Shown here: one piece after another, positions 15,746-23,583 of the stretch
Layout of the letters: every line of letters starts with the position of its first letter
How positions within the stretch are numbered: the first letter of the stretch is position 1
Assembly (NCBI RefSeq): GCF_009831575.1
Contig: NZ_WUUT01000002.1
Span: forward strand, 248,001-312,000
DNA from: Halovenus carboxidivorans
GTDB lineage: Archaea; Halobacteriota; Halobacteria; Halobacteriales; Haloarculaceae
Direction: 5' to 3'
Length of the DNA stretch: 64,000 bases
Program-made: the position numbers and the translations under genes
The notes under the pieces: model-generated
What the model saw: the letters and a program-made list of their open reading frames with translations, nothing else
Databases searched by the model: none
What the model was told of the DNA's origin: nothing

Positions 15746-15928
15746 CTATCGGTCGCTTCCCTCACCGGTCATCAGGTCGACATCTGCGTCGCGCTCGTCG
15801 TTCAGAAATTCGGGGCCGCTGTCGGTGTCTGTCTCCTCCGTCGCGCTCGGTCGCCACTGGTAGTTCTCGTCGATAAAGTCGCCGTACAGCTCCTCGACTG
15901 GCTCCTCTTCGAGATGCTCCGTCGACAT
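15746..15928 (-). CDS. Small acidic haloarchaeal protein
   Basis: A 60-aa very acidic protein (MSTEHLEEEPVEELYGDFID...) without cysteines or membrane segments, probably partly disordered (ATEETDTDSGPEF). A TATA-like CAACATATCG at about 15952-15961 sits ~28 bp upstream of the ATG at 15928, which is preferred over the in-frame ATG at 15943. Function is unknown. Confidence 0.65.
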   Translation of the reverse strand: MSTEHLEEEPVEELYGDFIDENYQWRPSATEETDTDSGPEFLNDERDADVDLMTGEGSDR

Positions 15929-16074
15929 GTACACACAGTACATATACCACCGATATGTTGGACTAGAGACGCTTAACTGTTCCTCCCAGAGAGTTCCCCG
16001 GCCCCGTCATCCGAGGGACGAAGGCTCGGAAAGTCCGTACAACGGGACAGCAGATTCCGGTCTCGGCCGGAACG

Positions 16075-16485
16075 TTACTGCGGATTCGTCGTTCGGCCCC
16101 TGTGCTTGCCATACAGATAGACCGGGAACAGAATCGTGAGCAGTCCGAGGATCGACAGAAAGTTGAGACCGCCGGCGAAGAAGCCGAGGCCGATAGCATC
16201 TCGCAGCGAGCGACCGGCAGCGAGATTGCCCACGACGCCGATACCGACCAAACCGAGGAACAGGCCCCGGAGGAGGCGAATCTGACTGGGCGTGCCGAGG
16301 ATCACCGCCAGGAACAGCGTCGAGACGACGAGGAACATCGGAACGCCTCCGATCACGCCGTAGTAGAGCCCCGTCAGGGGTGACCCGGTTCTGAGCGCAC
16401 CCATCACAGTCGCCACGCCGACGACGAGCAGAAACAACACGGCGAGTTCGCGGCGGAGGGCGAGTAGCTTCTGTTTCGGGCCCAT
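16075..16485 (-). CDS. Four-helix membrane protein of unknown function
   Basis: A 136-aa hydrophobic protein with four predicted membrane spans (about residues 14-30, 40-63, 72-90 and 100-122), a short basic N-terminus (MGPKQKLLALRR, inside) and a basic C-terminus (YGKHRGRTTNPQ, inside). Gly-rich helices (GLYYGVIGGVPMF, GFFAGGLNFLSILG) may form a packed bundle. The start is supported by a strong BRE/TATA on the minus strand at 16509-16522, 29 bp upstream. No family is recognised. Confidence 0.78.
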   Translation of the reverse strand: MGPKQKLLALRRELAVLFLLVVGVATVMGALRTGSPLTGLYYGVIGGVPMFLVVSTLFLAVILGTPSQIRLLRGLFLGLVGIGVVGNLAAGRSLRDAIGLGFFAGGLNFLSILGLLTILFPVYLYGKHRGRTTNPQ

Positions 16486-16508
16486 ATATGTAGATCACAC
16501 ACCACTGG

Positions 16509-16519
16509 AAAATATATTT
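16509..16519 (-). promoter_or_regulatory. TATA box of the 16485-16075 membrane protein gene
   Basis: AAATATATTTT preceded by GCG on the minus strand, 29 bp from the ATG at 16485; one of the best matches to a haloarchaeal leaderless promoter in the window. Confidence 0.65.
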
Positions 16520-16707
16520 CGCTCGACAGCTACGGTCCGGCATCGAGTAGCACCGATGGCGCGTTCCGGTGATACCACACAAAAACAGGCGTATGTCTTG
16601 GGTACCATTTGAAATCGAGAGGTAATCAGGCCAAATTTTTAGTTTTGTCTCGTATTTAGAGTTATCTGGGTTATCCTACTCCCACAGACTGAATACTCAT
16701 TCAAAAC

Positions 16708-16717
16708 TCTTAAGTAC
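16708..16717 (+). promoter_or_regulatory. TATA box of cspA
   Basis: TCTTAAGTAC centred 29 bp upstream of the ATG at 16742. The whole 16486-16741 interval is AT-rich compared with its surroundings and carries the two divergent promoters. I see no other gene or RNA in it. Confidence 0.6.
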
Positions 16718-16741
16718 TAACCTGACGTTTGTCTATTCGCA

Positions 16742-16936
16742 ATGGTAAACGGTAAGGTGGATTTCTTCCACGACACAGGCGGTTACGGTTTCATCGATAC
16801 GGACGATTCCGACGAAGACGTTTTCTTCCACATGGAGGACGTTGGCGGCGAGGATCTAAGTGAAGGTACAGAGATCGAATTCGAGATCGAAGACGCACCG
16901 AAGGGTCCGCGCGCGACCAACGTCGTTCGACTCTAA
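16742..16936 (+). CDS. cspA: Cold-shock domain protein (CspA family)
   Basis: A 64-residue single cold-shock domain. It has RNP1-like GGYGFIDTDD and RNP2-like DVFFHMEDV motifs that form the aromatic nucleic-acid-binding surface, with GKVDFFHD at the start and APKGPRATNVVRL at the end. It acts as an RNA/ssDNA chaperone. The protein is more acidic than bacterial CspA, as expected for a halophile. It has a leaderless-type start with its own TATA box and a hairpin 15 bp after the stop. Single-gene transcript. Confidence 0.97.
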   Translation: MVNGKVDFFHDTGGYGFIDTDDSDEDVFFHMEDVGGEDLSEGTEIEFEIEDAPKGPRATNVVRL

Positions 16937-16950
16937 TTCGGGATTTTCTC

Positions 16951-16966
16951 GTCGCCTGACGGCGAC
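16951..16966. terminator. Hairpin between convergent cspA and serine hydrolase genes
   Basis: GTCGCC/GGCGAC, a 6-bp perfect stem with a TGAC loop, 14 nt after the cspA stop and 11 nt before the end of the opposite gene. TTTT lies just upstream at 16944-16947. It could serve as a bidirectional 3'-end structure; archaeal termination usually needs only T-runs, so this is tentative. Confidence 0.4.
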
Positions 16967-16977
16967 ACCTAATTCAA

Positions 16978-18108
16978 CTACTCGATCACTAACCGAACAG
17001 CGTCGCTCATGGCGTTGACCCTGGCGGCGTGTTCGTACGATTCCTCGCGGATCCCGTTGGTCACGTACGCGAAGCCGACGTTGAGATCGGGATCCGCCCA
17101 GCCGAAGTTGCTCCCGAGTCCAGCGTGCCCGAAGGTCGACTCCGTACTCACCGTCCCGAACATGTCGTTCGCGAGGCCGCCGACCCAGACGCCGAGGCCG
17201 TACCGGGCGGGCCGACTCAGGGTGCCGTCGGAGTCGGTCTCGGCGTGGACCTCGCCGGCGTGTTCGATTGTCTCCTCCTCGAGTAGGTCGACACCGTCGA
17301 GGCTGCCGCCGTTGGCGAGACAGCCGTAAAAGCGGGCCATGTCCCGGGCCGTGCTGATCCCGTTCGCTGCGGGGATGACCGCCCGCTGCAGGGCGGGGTC
17401 GTTGAACTGCGCGGCCGAATCCGAGGCCGGGATACCGAGTCCCTCGCCGGGGCTCCGGCAGCGGTCGAACTCCTCGAAGCCCGACAGCGTCGCGACCTCG
17501 TCGGGGTCGCCGTCCTCACCGAGCCCGATCGAGGTATCGTCCATGCCAAGCGGCTCGAACACCCGTTCTGCGACGACATCCCGGACGTTGTCGCCGGTGA
17601 CGCGGTTGATCAGTTCGCCTGCCAGCCAGCCGTAGTTCGTCGTGTGGTAGGCGGGCTGTTCGCCCGGCGGGAAGACCGGCTCTATCTCCTCCATCGCCTC
17701 GACGACGGCGTCCCAGTCGGTCCACTTCTCCGGCTGTTCGTCGAGTTCGCCGAACGGAACCCCGGCCGTGTGCGAGAGGACGTGTTCGACCATGATCTCG
17801 GCTTTCTGCGTGCCTTCGTCGGCAAACTCCGGCCAGTACTCGATCAGTCGGTCGTCGTAGGCCAGTTCGCCCTCCTCGACGAGCTGGTGGACCGCGACAC
17901 CGACGTACGGCTTCGTACAGGAGAAAATAATGTGTCGCTGGTCCTCTGTCGTCTCCTCGCCGTCGGGGCCGGTCGTTCCGCCCGCGAAACTGGCGACCAG
18001 TTCGCCGTCGGCGTAGACCGCAAGTTGTGCGCCGTGATGGAGGCCGACATCCAGTTGTCGCCGGAAGGCCCCTCGCAGTCGCTCGCGTTCGTCGTCTGTG
18101 AGTGACAT
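16978..18108 (-). CDS. Serine hydrolase, beta-lactamase class C/EstB family
   Basis: A 376-aa penicillin-binding-protein-like hydrolase. The nucleophile motif SxxK is S63-C-T-K66, the second motif is the TNYGWLAGEL segment, and the third position is GHAGLGSNFGW (HxG in place of KTG, usual for esterase-type members). No signal peptide is present, so it is probably a cytoplasmic esterase or amidase rather than a beta-lactamase. Similar haloarchaeal enzymes are annotated as beta-lactamase-related serine hydrolases. It is convergent with cspA. Confidence 0.9.
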   Translation of the reverse strand: MSLTDDERERLRGAFRRQLDVGLHHGAQLAVYADGELVASFAGGTTGPDGEETTEDQRHIIFSCTKPYVGVAVHQLVEEGELAYDDRLIEYWPEFADEGTQKAEIMVEHVLSHTAGVPFGELDEQPEKWTDWDAVVEAMEEIEPVFPPGEQPAYHTTNYGWLAGELINRVTGDNVRDVVAERVFEPLGMDDTSIGLGEDGDPDEVATLSGFEEFDRCRSPGEGLGIPASDSAAQFNDPALQRAVIPAANGISTARDMARFYGCLANGGSLDGVDLLEEETIEHAGEVHAETDSDGTLSRPARYGLGVWVGGLANDMFGTVSTESTFGHAGLGSNFGWADPDLNVGFAYVTNGIREESYEHAARVNAMSDAVRLVIE

Positions 18109-18154
18109 ACCGCATACTCCGCAGGACGTGAGTTAAAAGTACGGACGCCGGCAG

Positions 18155-18610
18155 CTATCGAACAAGATTCTCCCGGACGGCGCGGATCTGCTCGCTTGCC
18201 TCCGTCTGTCCGTCCACGTCGGCGAGCGTTTCGGCGGCTTCGAGCGTCCGGACGGAGCTATCCAGAAAGGAGAGAATGTCGCCCGGGTAGGCGTACAGCA
18301 TGTAATCGTCGCCCATCACGTCGACGATGGCGTCGGGACCGAGCCCCTGTTCGCGGAGTTCGAGCAGGTAGCGGGTGAACTTCCGTTCGGGACAGCCACA
18401 GTGGGGGTTCGACTCGCAGTCACAGTCGAGGAAATCCTCCGCGAAGTCGAGAATCCGATCCCGCGTCGCGTCGTCGAGTTCGGCGAGTCCGTCGCCCTGA
18501 TAGAGAATATCCATCGTCGCGCCGTTGAACGCGCCTTTGGGAAAGGAGGTCTCCATCTGGGAGACGATCTGCTGGTGGTTTTTCAGATAGATTTTGTCGG
18601 TGATCGCCAC
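18155..18610 (-). CDS. DUF5814-type cysteine-cluster protein
   Basis: A 151-aa protein starting with a GTG codon (VAITDKIYLKNHQQIVSQ). The most striking feature is the Cys-rich LDCDCESNPHCGCPERKF segment near residues 86-103, likely a metal site. FPKGAFNGATMDILYQGDG and YMLYAYPGDILSFLDSS are also well conserved. I recall the same module as DUF5814, found alone and attached to haloarchaeal DEAD/DEAH helicases, so a nucleic-acid role is possible (family recollection). It precedes the serine hydrolase gene on the same strand by 46 bp. Confidence 0.8.
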   Translation of the reverse strand: MAITDKIYLKNHQQIVSQMETSFPKGAFNGATMDILYQGDGLAELDDATRDRILDFAEDFLDCDCESNPHCGCPERKFTRYLLELREQGLGPDAIVDVMGDDYMLYAYPGDILSFLDSSVRTLEAAETLADVDGQTEASEQIRAVRENLVR

Positions 18611-18694
18611 GGGTAGACGACAGTAGTCGTCCGGGGCGCAAAAACAGTCCGATTCCGCACAGCATACAAATCACCCGGGGTCGAATAGGGGTGT

Positions 18695-19429
18695 ATGACG
18701 ACGCTGGAGGGAGAGACGGTTATCGTAACGGGTGCAAGCGCGGGACTGGGCGAGTCGATGGCCAAACGATTCGCACGCGAGGGTGCGAACGTGGTGTTGA
18801 CGGCCCGTAGCGAGGAGAAACTACACGCGGTGGCCGAGGAGGCCGACGGTGAGACGCTCGTCGCGCCCGCGGACGTGACCGAGGAATCCGAGGTCCGAGC
18901 CGTCGTCGATGCGGCCGCCGAGGAGTACGGAGAGATCACCGGTCTCGTAAACAACGCCGGAATCGGGCTGTTGAGTATGTACGGCGGGGGGATGCCGCTG
19001 CACGAGGTCGACACCGAGGACTTCAGAAAAATCGTCGACGTGAACATCACGGGCGTGTTCCTCTTCTCGAAGCACGTCGTCCCCGAACTGATCGACGCCG
19101 GGCGCGGCAATATTATCAATATCTCCTCCGGATTCGGCCGGCGGGCGGCCCCCAATTTCGGCCCCTACGTGGGGACGAAGTGGGCGCTCGAAGGAATCCT
19201 CCGGACGCAGTCGATGGAACTAGAAGACGAGGCGATCAACGTCAACGGCCTCGATCCGGGCGGACGAGTGGATACCGGTTTCTGGGATCAACTCCCCGAG
19301 GAGGAGCGCGAGGGGATTCTCGACCCGGACGTGATGGACGACGCCGCAGTCGCGCTACTCGCGCAGGGACCCGACGGGATCACCGGCGAGTCCCTCTCGG
19401 CGCAAGATTGGGAGACGAAACTGCTGTGA
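18695..19429 (+). CDS. Short-chain dehydrogenase/reductase (SDR)
   Basis: A 244-aa classical SDR: cofactor loop TGASAGLGES at residues 12-21 and NNAG near 87-90. Catalytic Ser lies in NIISSG-like IINISSGFG, with Y158 and K162 in YVGTK. The segment VLTARSEEKL suggests NADP preference (Arg after beta2). The substrate is unknown. It is convergent with the acyl-CoA dehydrogenase gene 16 bp away, so no operon link can be drawn. Confidence 0.95.
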   Translation: MTTLEGETVIVTGASAGLGESMAKRFAREGANVVLTARSEEKLHAVAEEADGETLVAPADVTEESEVRAVVDAAAEEYGEITGLVNNAGIGLLSMYGGGMPLHEVDTEDFRKIVDVNITGVFLFSKHVVPELIDAGRGNIINISSGFGRRAAPNFGPYVGTKWALEGILRTQSMELEDEAINVNGLDPGGRVDTGFWDQLPEEEREGILDPDVMDDAAVALLAQGPDGITGESLSAQDWETKLL

Positions 19430-19445
19430 GCGGGTAGGCTCTCCC

Positions 19446-20585
19446 CTACCCCGGGTGATCCTGGTAGACGGCCTCGCCGAGCGTGTCCTTGTGGCCCTCG
19501 TTCGGACCGCCGGCGATGGTCAGTAGCTTCGCGTCGCGGAGATACCGCTCGACGTGGTGTTCGCTCGTGTAGCCGATACCGCCGTGCAGTTGCGTCGCCG
19601 TGTTGGCGTTGTCGACGGCTGCCTGCGTCGCGGAGATTTTCGCCATGCTGAACTCCCTGGTCGTATCGAGATCCCTGTCGGCGCGGTCGGCCGCGCGCAG
19701 TGTCAACAGCCGTGCCGTGTCGACGCGCTCTGCCATCTCCCCGACCTCCCACCTGACGCCTTGGTGGTCCGAGATGGGCCGGCCGCCCTGCTCGCGCTGG
19801 CTGGTGTACGCGACGGTATCGTCGAGGGCCGCGCGAGCGATGCCGACGCCACGGGCGGGGACGTTGATCCCCGTCTGTAGTCGACCGCGCTGCACGTAGC
19901 CCTCACCGACCGGTCCGATCCGATTGTCGTCGGGGACTCGAACGTCCGAGAGGGTCGCCCGCGGTGACTTGACCGTTCGGGCGCCGAGCGTGTCCCAGAC
20001 CTCCTCGACCTCGAACGCCTCCGTCGGGACGAGGAACGCGGTGACGTTGTTCGGACGCTGGCCGTCCGGGCCGGTCTTCGCGTACGTGAGCACGTAGTCA
20101 CCGTGTAGGAAATTCGTCAACCACTGTTTGTGGCCGTTCAGAATCCACTCGTCGCCGTCTCGCTCCGCGGTGGTCTCCATATCGAGTTTGTTGCTCCCGG
20201 CGTGTTCCTCGCTCAGTCCGAGCACACCGACCGTCTCGTAGGCGGCCATCGACGGCAGGAACCGCTCGCGCTGGTCGTCGGTGCCGAACCGCTGGATGGC
20301 CTCCGCGACGCCGAGATGGAGTGCGAGCGCACTGGCGACGGGCATCAGGGCAGCGGCCAGTTCCTCGGTCAGAACCGCGAGTTCGACCATCCCCTCTCCC
20401 TGTCCTCCGTAGCGCTCCGGAAGGGTCAGTCCCGCGTAGCCCCGGTCCCCGAGTTCGTCGAGAATCTCGGTCGGATGCTCGCCGGCCCGATCCAGTTCGA
20501 TAGCCTCGGGCTTGATCCGCTCCTGTGCGTACGTCCGGACCTCTTCGCGGAGTTGTCGCTGGTCCGCTGTTAGCTGGAATCGCAT
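19446..20585 (-). CDS. acd: Acyl-CoA dehydrogenase
   Basis: A 379-residue FAD-dependent acyl-CoA dehydrogenase of normal length: N-terminal helical domain, GVLGLSEEHAGSNKLDMETTAERDGDEWILNGHKQWLTN (FAD-binding middle domain), and C-terminal QLHGGIGYTSEHHVERYLRDAKLL. The usual catalytic Glu region (near YTSEHHVERYLRD) is present. It forms trans-2-enoyl-CoA and passes electrons to ETF. The window also encodes an enoyl-CoA hydratase (44614) and a membrane ETF:menaquinone-type oxidoreductase (38870), which complete the electron path in principle. Confidence 0.95.
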   Translation of the reverse strand: MRFQLTADQRQLREEVRTYAQERIKPEAIELDRAGEHPTEILDELGDRGYAGLTLPERYGGQGEGMVELAVLTEELAAALMPVASALALHLGVAEAIQRFGTDDQRERFLPSMAAYETVGVLGLSEEHAGSNKLDMETTAERDGDEWILNGHKQWLTNFLHGDYVLTYAKTGPDGQRPNNVTAFLVPTEAFEVEEVWDTLGARTVKSPRATLSDVRVPDDNRIGPVGEGYVQRGRLQTGINVPARGVGIARAALDDTVAYTSQREQGGRPISDHQGVRWEVGEMAERVDTARLLTLRAADRADRDLDTTREFSMAKISATQAAVDNANTATQLHGGIGYTSEHHVERYLRDAKLLTIAGGPNEGHKDTLGEAVYQDHPG

Positions 20586-20632
20586 CTACGACAACCCTGC
20601 GGGAGGAGCGGCAAAGAACTTTGCCGGCCCGA

Positions 20633-21277
20633 TCAGCCCGGGCCGAGCGCGGCGATATCGGCTCCGACCGTGGCGCGGGCGTCGGCCGGGTTGGGATCGC
20701 TGTCGACCAGATGGGTCCACTCGTGTGCGGAGAGCGCCGAGAGGTGATCGCTGATCGCCGCGCCGTACGGTTCGATTGGCTCGCCCTCCTCGCCCCAGAT
20801 GGCGTCGACGACCGTCATCGAATCGATCCGAACCTCGACCGAGGCCGGATCGTGGGGAGCCAGCGCGTCCAACCCGAGTTGGAGGGCCGCGTACTCGGCG
20901 ATGTTGTTGTCCGCCCGGGTGCCGACGGGACGACCGAGTGTGGCGACCGTCGTCTCGTCGACGATTATCACCGCGCCGGCACCGGCCGGGCCCGGGTTTC
21001 CGCGCGAACTGCCGTCGACGTACAGGACCACCTCTCGGCCGGCCGCCTCTGCTCCGGCGGTCGATTCCGGTGGGCCGCCAGCGAGCACGTCCTCGATAGC
21101 GGCGCGAATCTCTCCGTCCGTCGTGTCGGGCCCGAACAGGCCGCCGTGGCCGTCGACGGCGTCGTCAATCGCGTCGATAGCCGGGGCCATCTCGTAGCCG
21201 TACAGCGCCAACACCGCGTCGACGCGCTCGGCCAGCGGCGAGAGCGTCTCCGCCGGTAGTCGGTTCGGTCCGCTCAC
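20633..21277 (-). CDS. rnhA: Ribonuclease HI (archaeal RnhA type)
   Basis: A 214-aa protein with an N-terminal extension of ~70 residues and a C-terminal RNase H fold. The fold shows LYVDGSSRGNPGPAGAGAV (first catalytic Asp), NNIAEYAALQLGL (Glu), VEVRIDSMTVVDAIWG (Asp) and DPNPADARATVG (last Asp). It degrades RNA in RNA:DNA hybrids. The GTG start at 21277 overlaps the stop codon of a 10-codon upstream ORF (GTGA), and the TATA box fits that upstream ORF, not the GTG. This suggests expression by translational coupling. Confidence 0.95.
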   Translation of the reverse strand: MSGPNRLPAETLSPLAERVDAVLALYGYEMAPAIDAIDDAVDGHGGLFGPDTTDGEIRAAIEDVLAGGPPESTAGAEAAGREVVLYVDGSSRGNPGPAGAGAVIIVDETTVATLGRPVGTRADNNIAEYAALQLGLDALAPHDPASVEVRIDSMTVVDAIWGEEGEPIEPYGAAISDHLSALSAHEWTHLVDSDPNPADARATVGADIAALGPG

Positions 21278-21306
21278 GACCGATCCCTCCGACGCCGTTC
21301 GGTCAT
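21274..21306 (-). CDS. 10-codon upstream ORF overlapping the rnhA start
   Basis: On the minus strand ATG 21306 opens MTERRRRDRS and stops with TGA at 21276-21274, overlapping the rnhA GTG by four bases (GTGA). A TATA box at 21331-21338 is centred 29 bp from this ATG, the leaderless distance, but 58 bp from the rnhA GTG. The peptide has six Arg, unusual in a haloarchaeal proteome. It is probably a regulatory uORF rather than a functional peptide. Confidence 0.5.
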   Translation of the reverse strand: MTERRRRDRS

Positions 21307-21330
21307 TGCACGAGTAGTTGTGGTCGAGCG

Positions 21331-21338
21331 AATAAAAA
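21331..21338 (-). promoter_or_regulatory. TATA box of the uORF-rnhA transcript
   Basis: TTTTTATT followed by CGC on the minus strand; the distance to ATG 21306 (29 bp) decides that translation most likely begins at the uORF. Confidence 0.6.
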
Positions 21339-21391
21339 CCCAGTCCGAAGGAACACGTGTCCGTCTCTCTTCCCGAACGCCGACCTGCATT

Positions 21392-22087
21392 CTAGCGATC
21401 AGTGACGGTCGGACGCTCTCCACGGGCGACGTATATCGAGCCCAGATGGTACTCCTCGACCGTCGCCTTCTCGAAGGCAGAATCCATCGCCGCGGGAACG
21501 TCGATTTCGGGCCGCCAGTCGGTGAGAGCCCTAAATGCCGGTTTCACGATGGGGTTGGACAGCGATAGCGGGAGTCGCTGGAACGGCCGGGCGTCGAGGA
21601 CGGCGAGTCGTCCCGCCGGCCCGAGGCTGGCCGCCGCCGCCTCGACCGCCGCCGCCGGGTCGTCCATCGCGCTGAGTGACATCGCGGCGTAGGCGGCATC
21701 GAACGACTCCGCGGCGACGCCTGGACGCGTCGCCTCCCCCCGGATCACGTCGACGTTCTCCCAGCCCGCGGCTGCCACGCGCCCTGCGGCCTGGTCGACC
21801 ATTCCGTCGCTGTAGTCGACGGCGACGACACGGCCTTCCGCCCCAACAGCCTGGCGCAACGGCGCCAGGGAGTTCCCGGGACCGCAGCCGAGTTCCAGCA
21901 CGCTGTCGCCGGCCTCCAGATCCAGCGCCGCGATGCTCCGCCGTCGGAAAGTCCGTTCGCGGCCGAGGAAGACGAACCCGTACAACCCTCGCAGCGCCCA
22001 CTGGTTGCGGCTCCACCAGTCGTAGGTCCCCCGCGTCACGTTCCGCTCCACCGAGCCTGAGTGCTCATCGGTCTGTATTGGGGCCAC
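21392..22087 (-). CDS. Class I SAM-dependent methyltransferase
   Basis: A 231-aa methyltransferase. Motif I is VLELGCGPGNSLAPL, the acidic ribose-binding end of beta2 is VVAVDYSDGMVDQA, and motif IV is FDAAYAAMSLSAMDDP. The N-terminal TYDWWSRNQWALRGLYGFVF resembles members related to menaquinone/ubiquinone methyltransferases and phosphatidylethanolamine methyltransferase, but the substrate is uncertain. It has no membrane segment. It is divergent from the formamidase gene. Confidence 0.9.
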   Translation of the reverse strand: MAPIQTDEHSGSVERNVTRGTYDWWSRNQWALRGLYGFVFLGRERTFRRRSIAALDLEAGDSVLELGCGPGNSLAPLRQAVGAEGRVVAVDYSDGMVDQAAGRVAAAGWENVDVIRGEATRPGVAAESFDAAYAAMSLSAMDDPAAAVEAAAASLGPAGRLAVLDARPFQRLPLSLSNPIVKPAFRALTDWRPEIDVPAAMDSAFEKATVEEYHLGSIYVARGERPTVTDR

Positions 22088-22174
22088 CCCGGTTTAGTTC
22101 ACCCTGGTCGAAGCCTGGTTCTGGATTCCGCCAGCGGCAGGATTATTGGGACGACGCCCCAGTTATGACGTGTT

Positions 22175-23482
22175 ATGTCACAACAAAGTGTCCAAGACGA
22201 ACTGTACGTCGATCAGTACACGCTCGGGCTGGTCGGTCCGGACCAGGAGTGGGCCGGTACCGTCGCGGACGGGGGGACGATCAAAACGTACACGCCGCCG
22301 GGCTGTTGGGGCCCGATGGTCACGCCGTCGTTCAGAGGCGGCCACGAGGTGACGCGGCCGATCCGGGTCGAAGGGGCATCGGTCGGGGACGCAATCGCCA
22401 TCCACATCCGCGACGTCGAGGTGACGAGCATGGCCACCAGTACGGGGTCGATGGACGAACGCGACGAGGCCTTCGGCGACGACCCCTTTGTCGACCATCA
22501 GTGTCCGGAGTGCGGGACGACCTGGCCGGATTCGGTCGTCGAGGGGACCGGCGAGGACGCGATCAAGTGCGCGGAGTGTGGGGCGAACGCCTCCTCCTTC
22601 GGCTTCGAGTACGGCTACACGGTGGCGTTCGACCACGAGAACGCGGTCGGCCTCACGCTCGACAAGGAGGGTGCCCACGAACTCGCGACCGACGCCGAGG
22701 AGGTGATGGACATCCCCGAAAACGCCCGCCAGCACCCCATTCTGCTGTACGAACCCGACGGCATGCCGGGGACGCTCGGCCGACTCCGCCCCTTCATCGG
22801 AAACATCGGGACGACGCCGTCGGTGACGATGCCGGACTCGCACAACGCGGGCGACTTCGGACAGAACCTCATCGGTGCCGACCACGAGTACGGGGTCGAG
22901 ACCGAGGAGGACCTCGAAAAGCGCACCGACGGCCACATGGACATCCCTGAGGTCCGTCCGGGCGCGACGCTGATCTGCCCCGTCGACGTCGAGGGCGGCG
23001 GAATCTACGTCGGCGACCTCCACGCCAACCAGGGCGACGGCGAACTCTCGCTGCACACGACAGACGTGAGCGGCAACGTGACCCTCGATGTCGAGGTCAT
23101 CGAGGACCTCGAACTCGACGGGCCGGTCCTGCTCCCGAACGAGGAGGATCTGCCGTTCATCAGCAAGCCGTACAGCGACGAGGAGCGCGAAGCGGGCCGA
23201 AATCTCGGGGAGGAACACGGCGTTTCGGTCAAGGAGGACATGGGTCCGATCCAGGTGGTCGGGTCCGGTGCGACGGTCAACGACGCCACTCAGAACGCCT
23301 TCGACCGGGCCTGCGAGTTGCTCGACATGAGCGAAGGTGAAGTCCGCGGCCGGTGTACGTTCACGGGCGGCGTACAGATCGGACGGCTCCCGGGCGTCGT
23401 CCAACTCGACATGCTCGCTCCGCTCGACGTGCTGGAAGACCGCGGTTTCGCTCACCTGGTGCGCGACCAGTACGATCTGTAA
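22175..23482 (+). CDS. Acetamidase/formamidase family protein with zinc-ribbon insertion
   Basis: A 435-aa member of the FmdA/AmdA family, which hydrolyses short amides to acid and ammonia. Family segments seen are YTPPGCWGPMVTPSF, GDAIAIHIRDVEV, IPEVRPGATLICPVDVEGGGIYVGDLHANQGDGE and VKEDMGPIQVVGSGATVNDA. Unlike the bacterial enzyme, residues ~107-140 carry an inserted CPEC...CAEC pair (C110, C113, C132, C135) that looks like a zinc ribbon. The start follows GTTATG at 22175 with a GATTATTG box ~32 bp upstream. Monocistronic by spacing. Confidence 0.92.
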   Translation: MSQQSVQDELYVDQYTLGLVGPDQEWAGTVADGGTIKTYTPPGCWGPMVTPSFRGGHEVTRPIRVEGASVGDAIAIHIRDVEVTSMATSTGSMDERDEAFGDDPFVDHQCPECGTTWPDSVVEGTGEDAIKCAECGANASSFGFEYGYTVAFDHENAVGLTLDKEGAHELATDAEEVMDIPENARQHPILLYEPDGMPGTLGRLRPFIGNIGTTPSVTMPDSHNAGDFGQNLIGADHEYGVETEEDLEKRTDGHMDIPEVRPGATLICPVDVEGGGIYVGDLHANQGDGELSLHTTDVSGNVTLDVEVIEDLELDGPVLLPNEEDLPFISKPYSDEEREAGRNLGEEHGVSVKEDMGPIQVVGSGATVNDATQNAFDRACELLDMSEGEVRGRCTFTGGVQIGRLPGVVQLDMLAPLDVLEDRGFAHLVRDQYDL

Positions 23483-23583
23483 GGGCGCGGTCTCGGGCGT
23501 CCTCGCCACGATGTCCGGCATCCGCTGGGGATTCTGAGGACTATCTTCGGAGCATCTATCACCGGCGGACACCGAACAGACGT

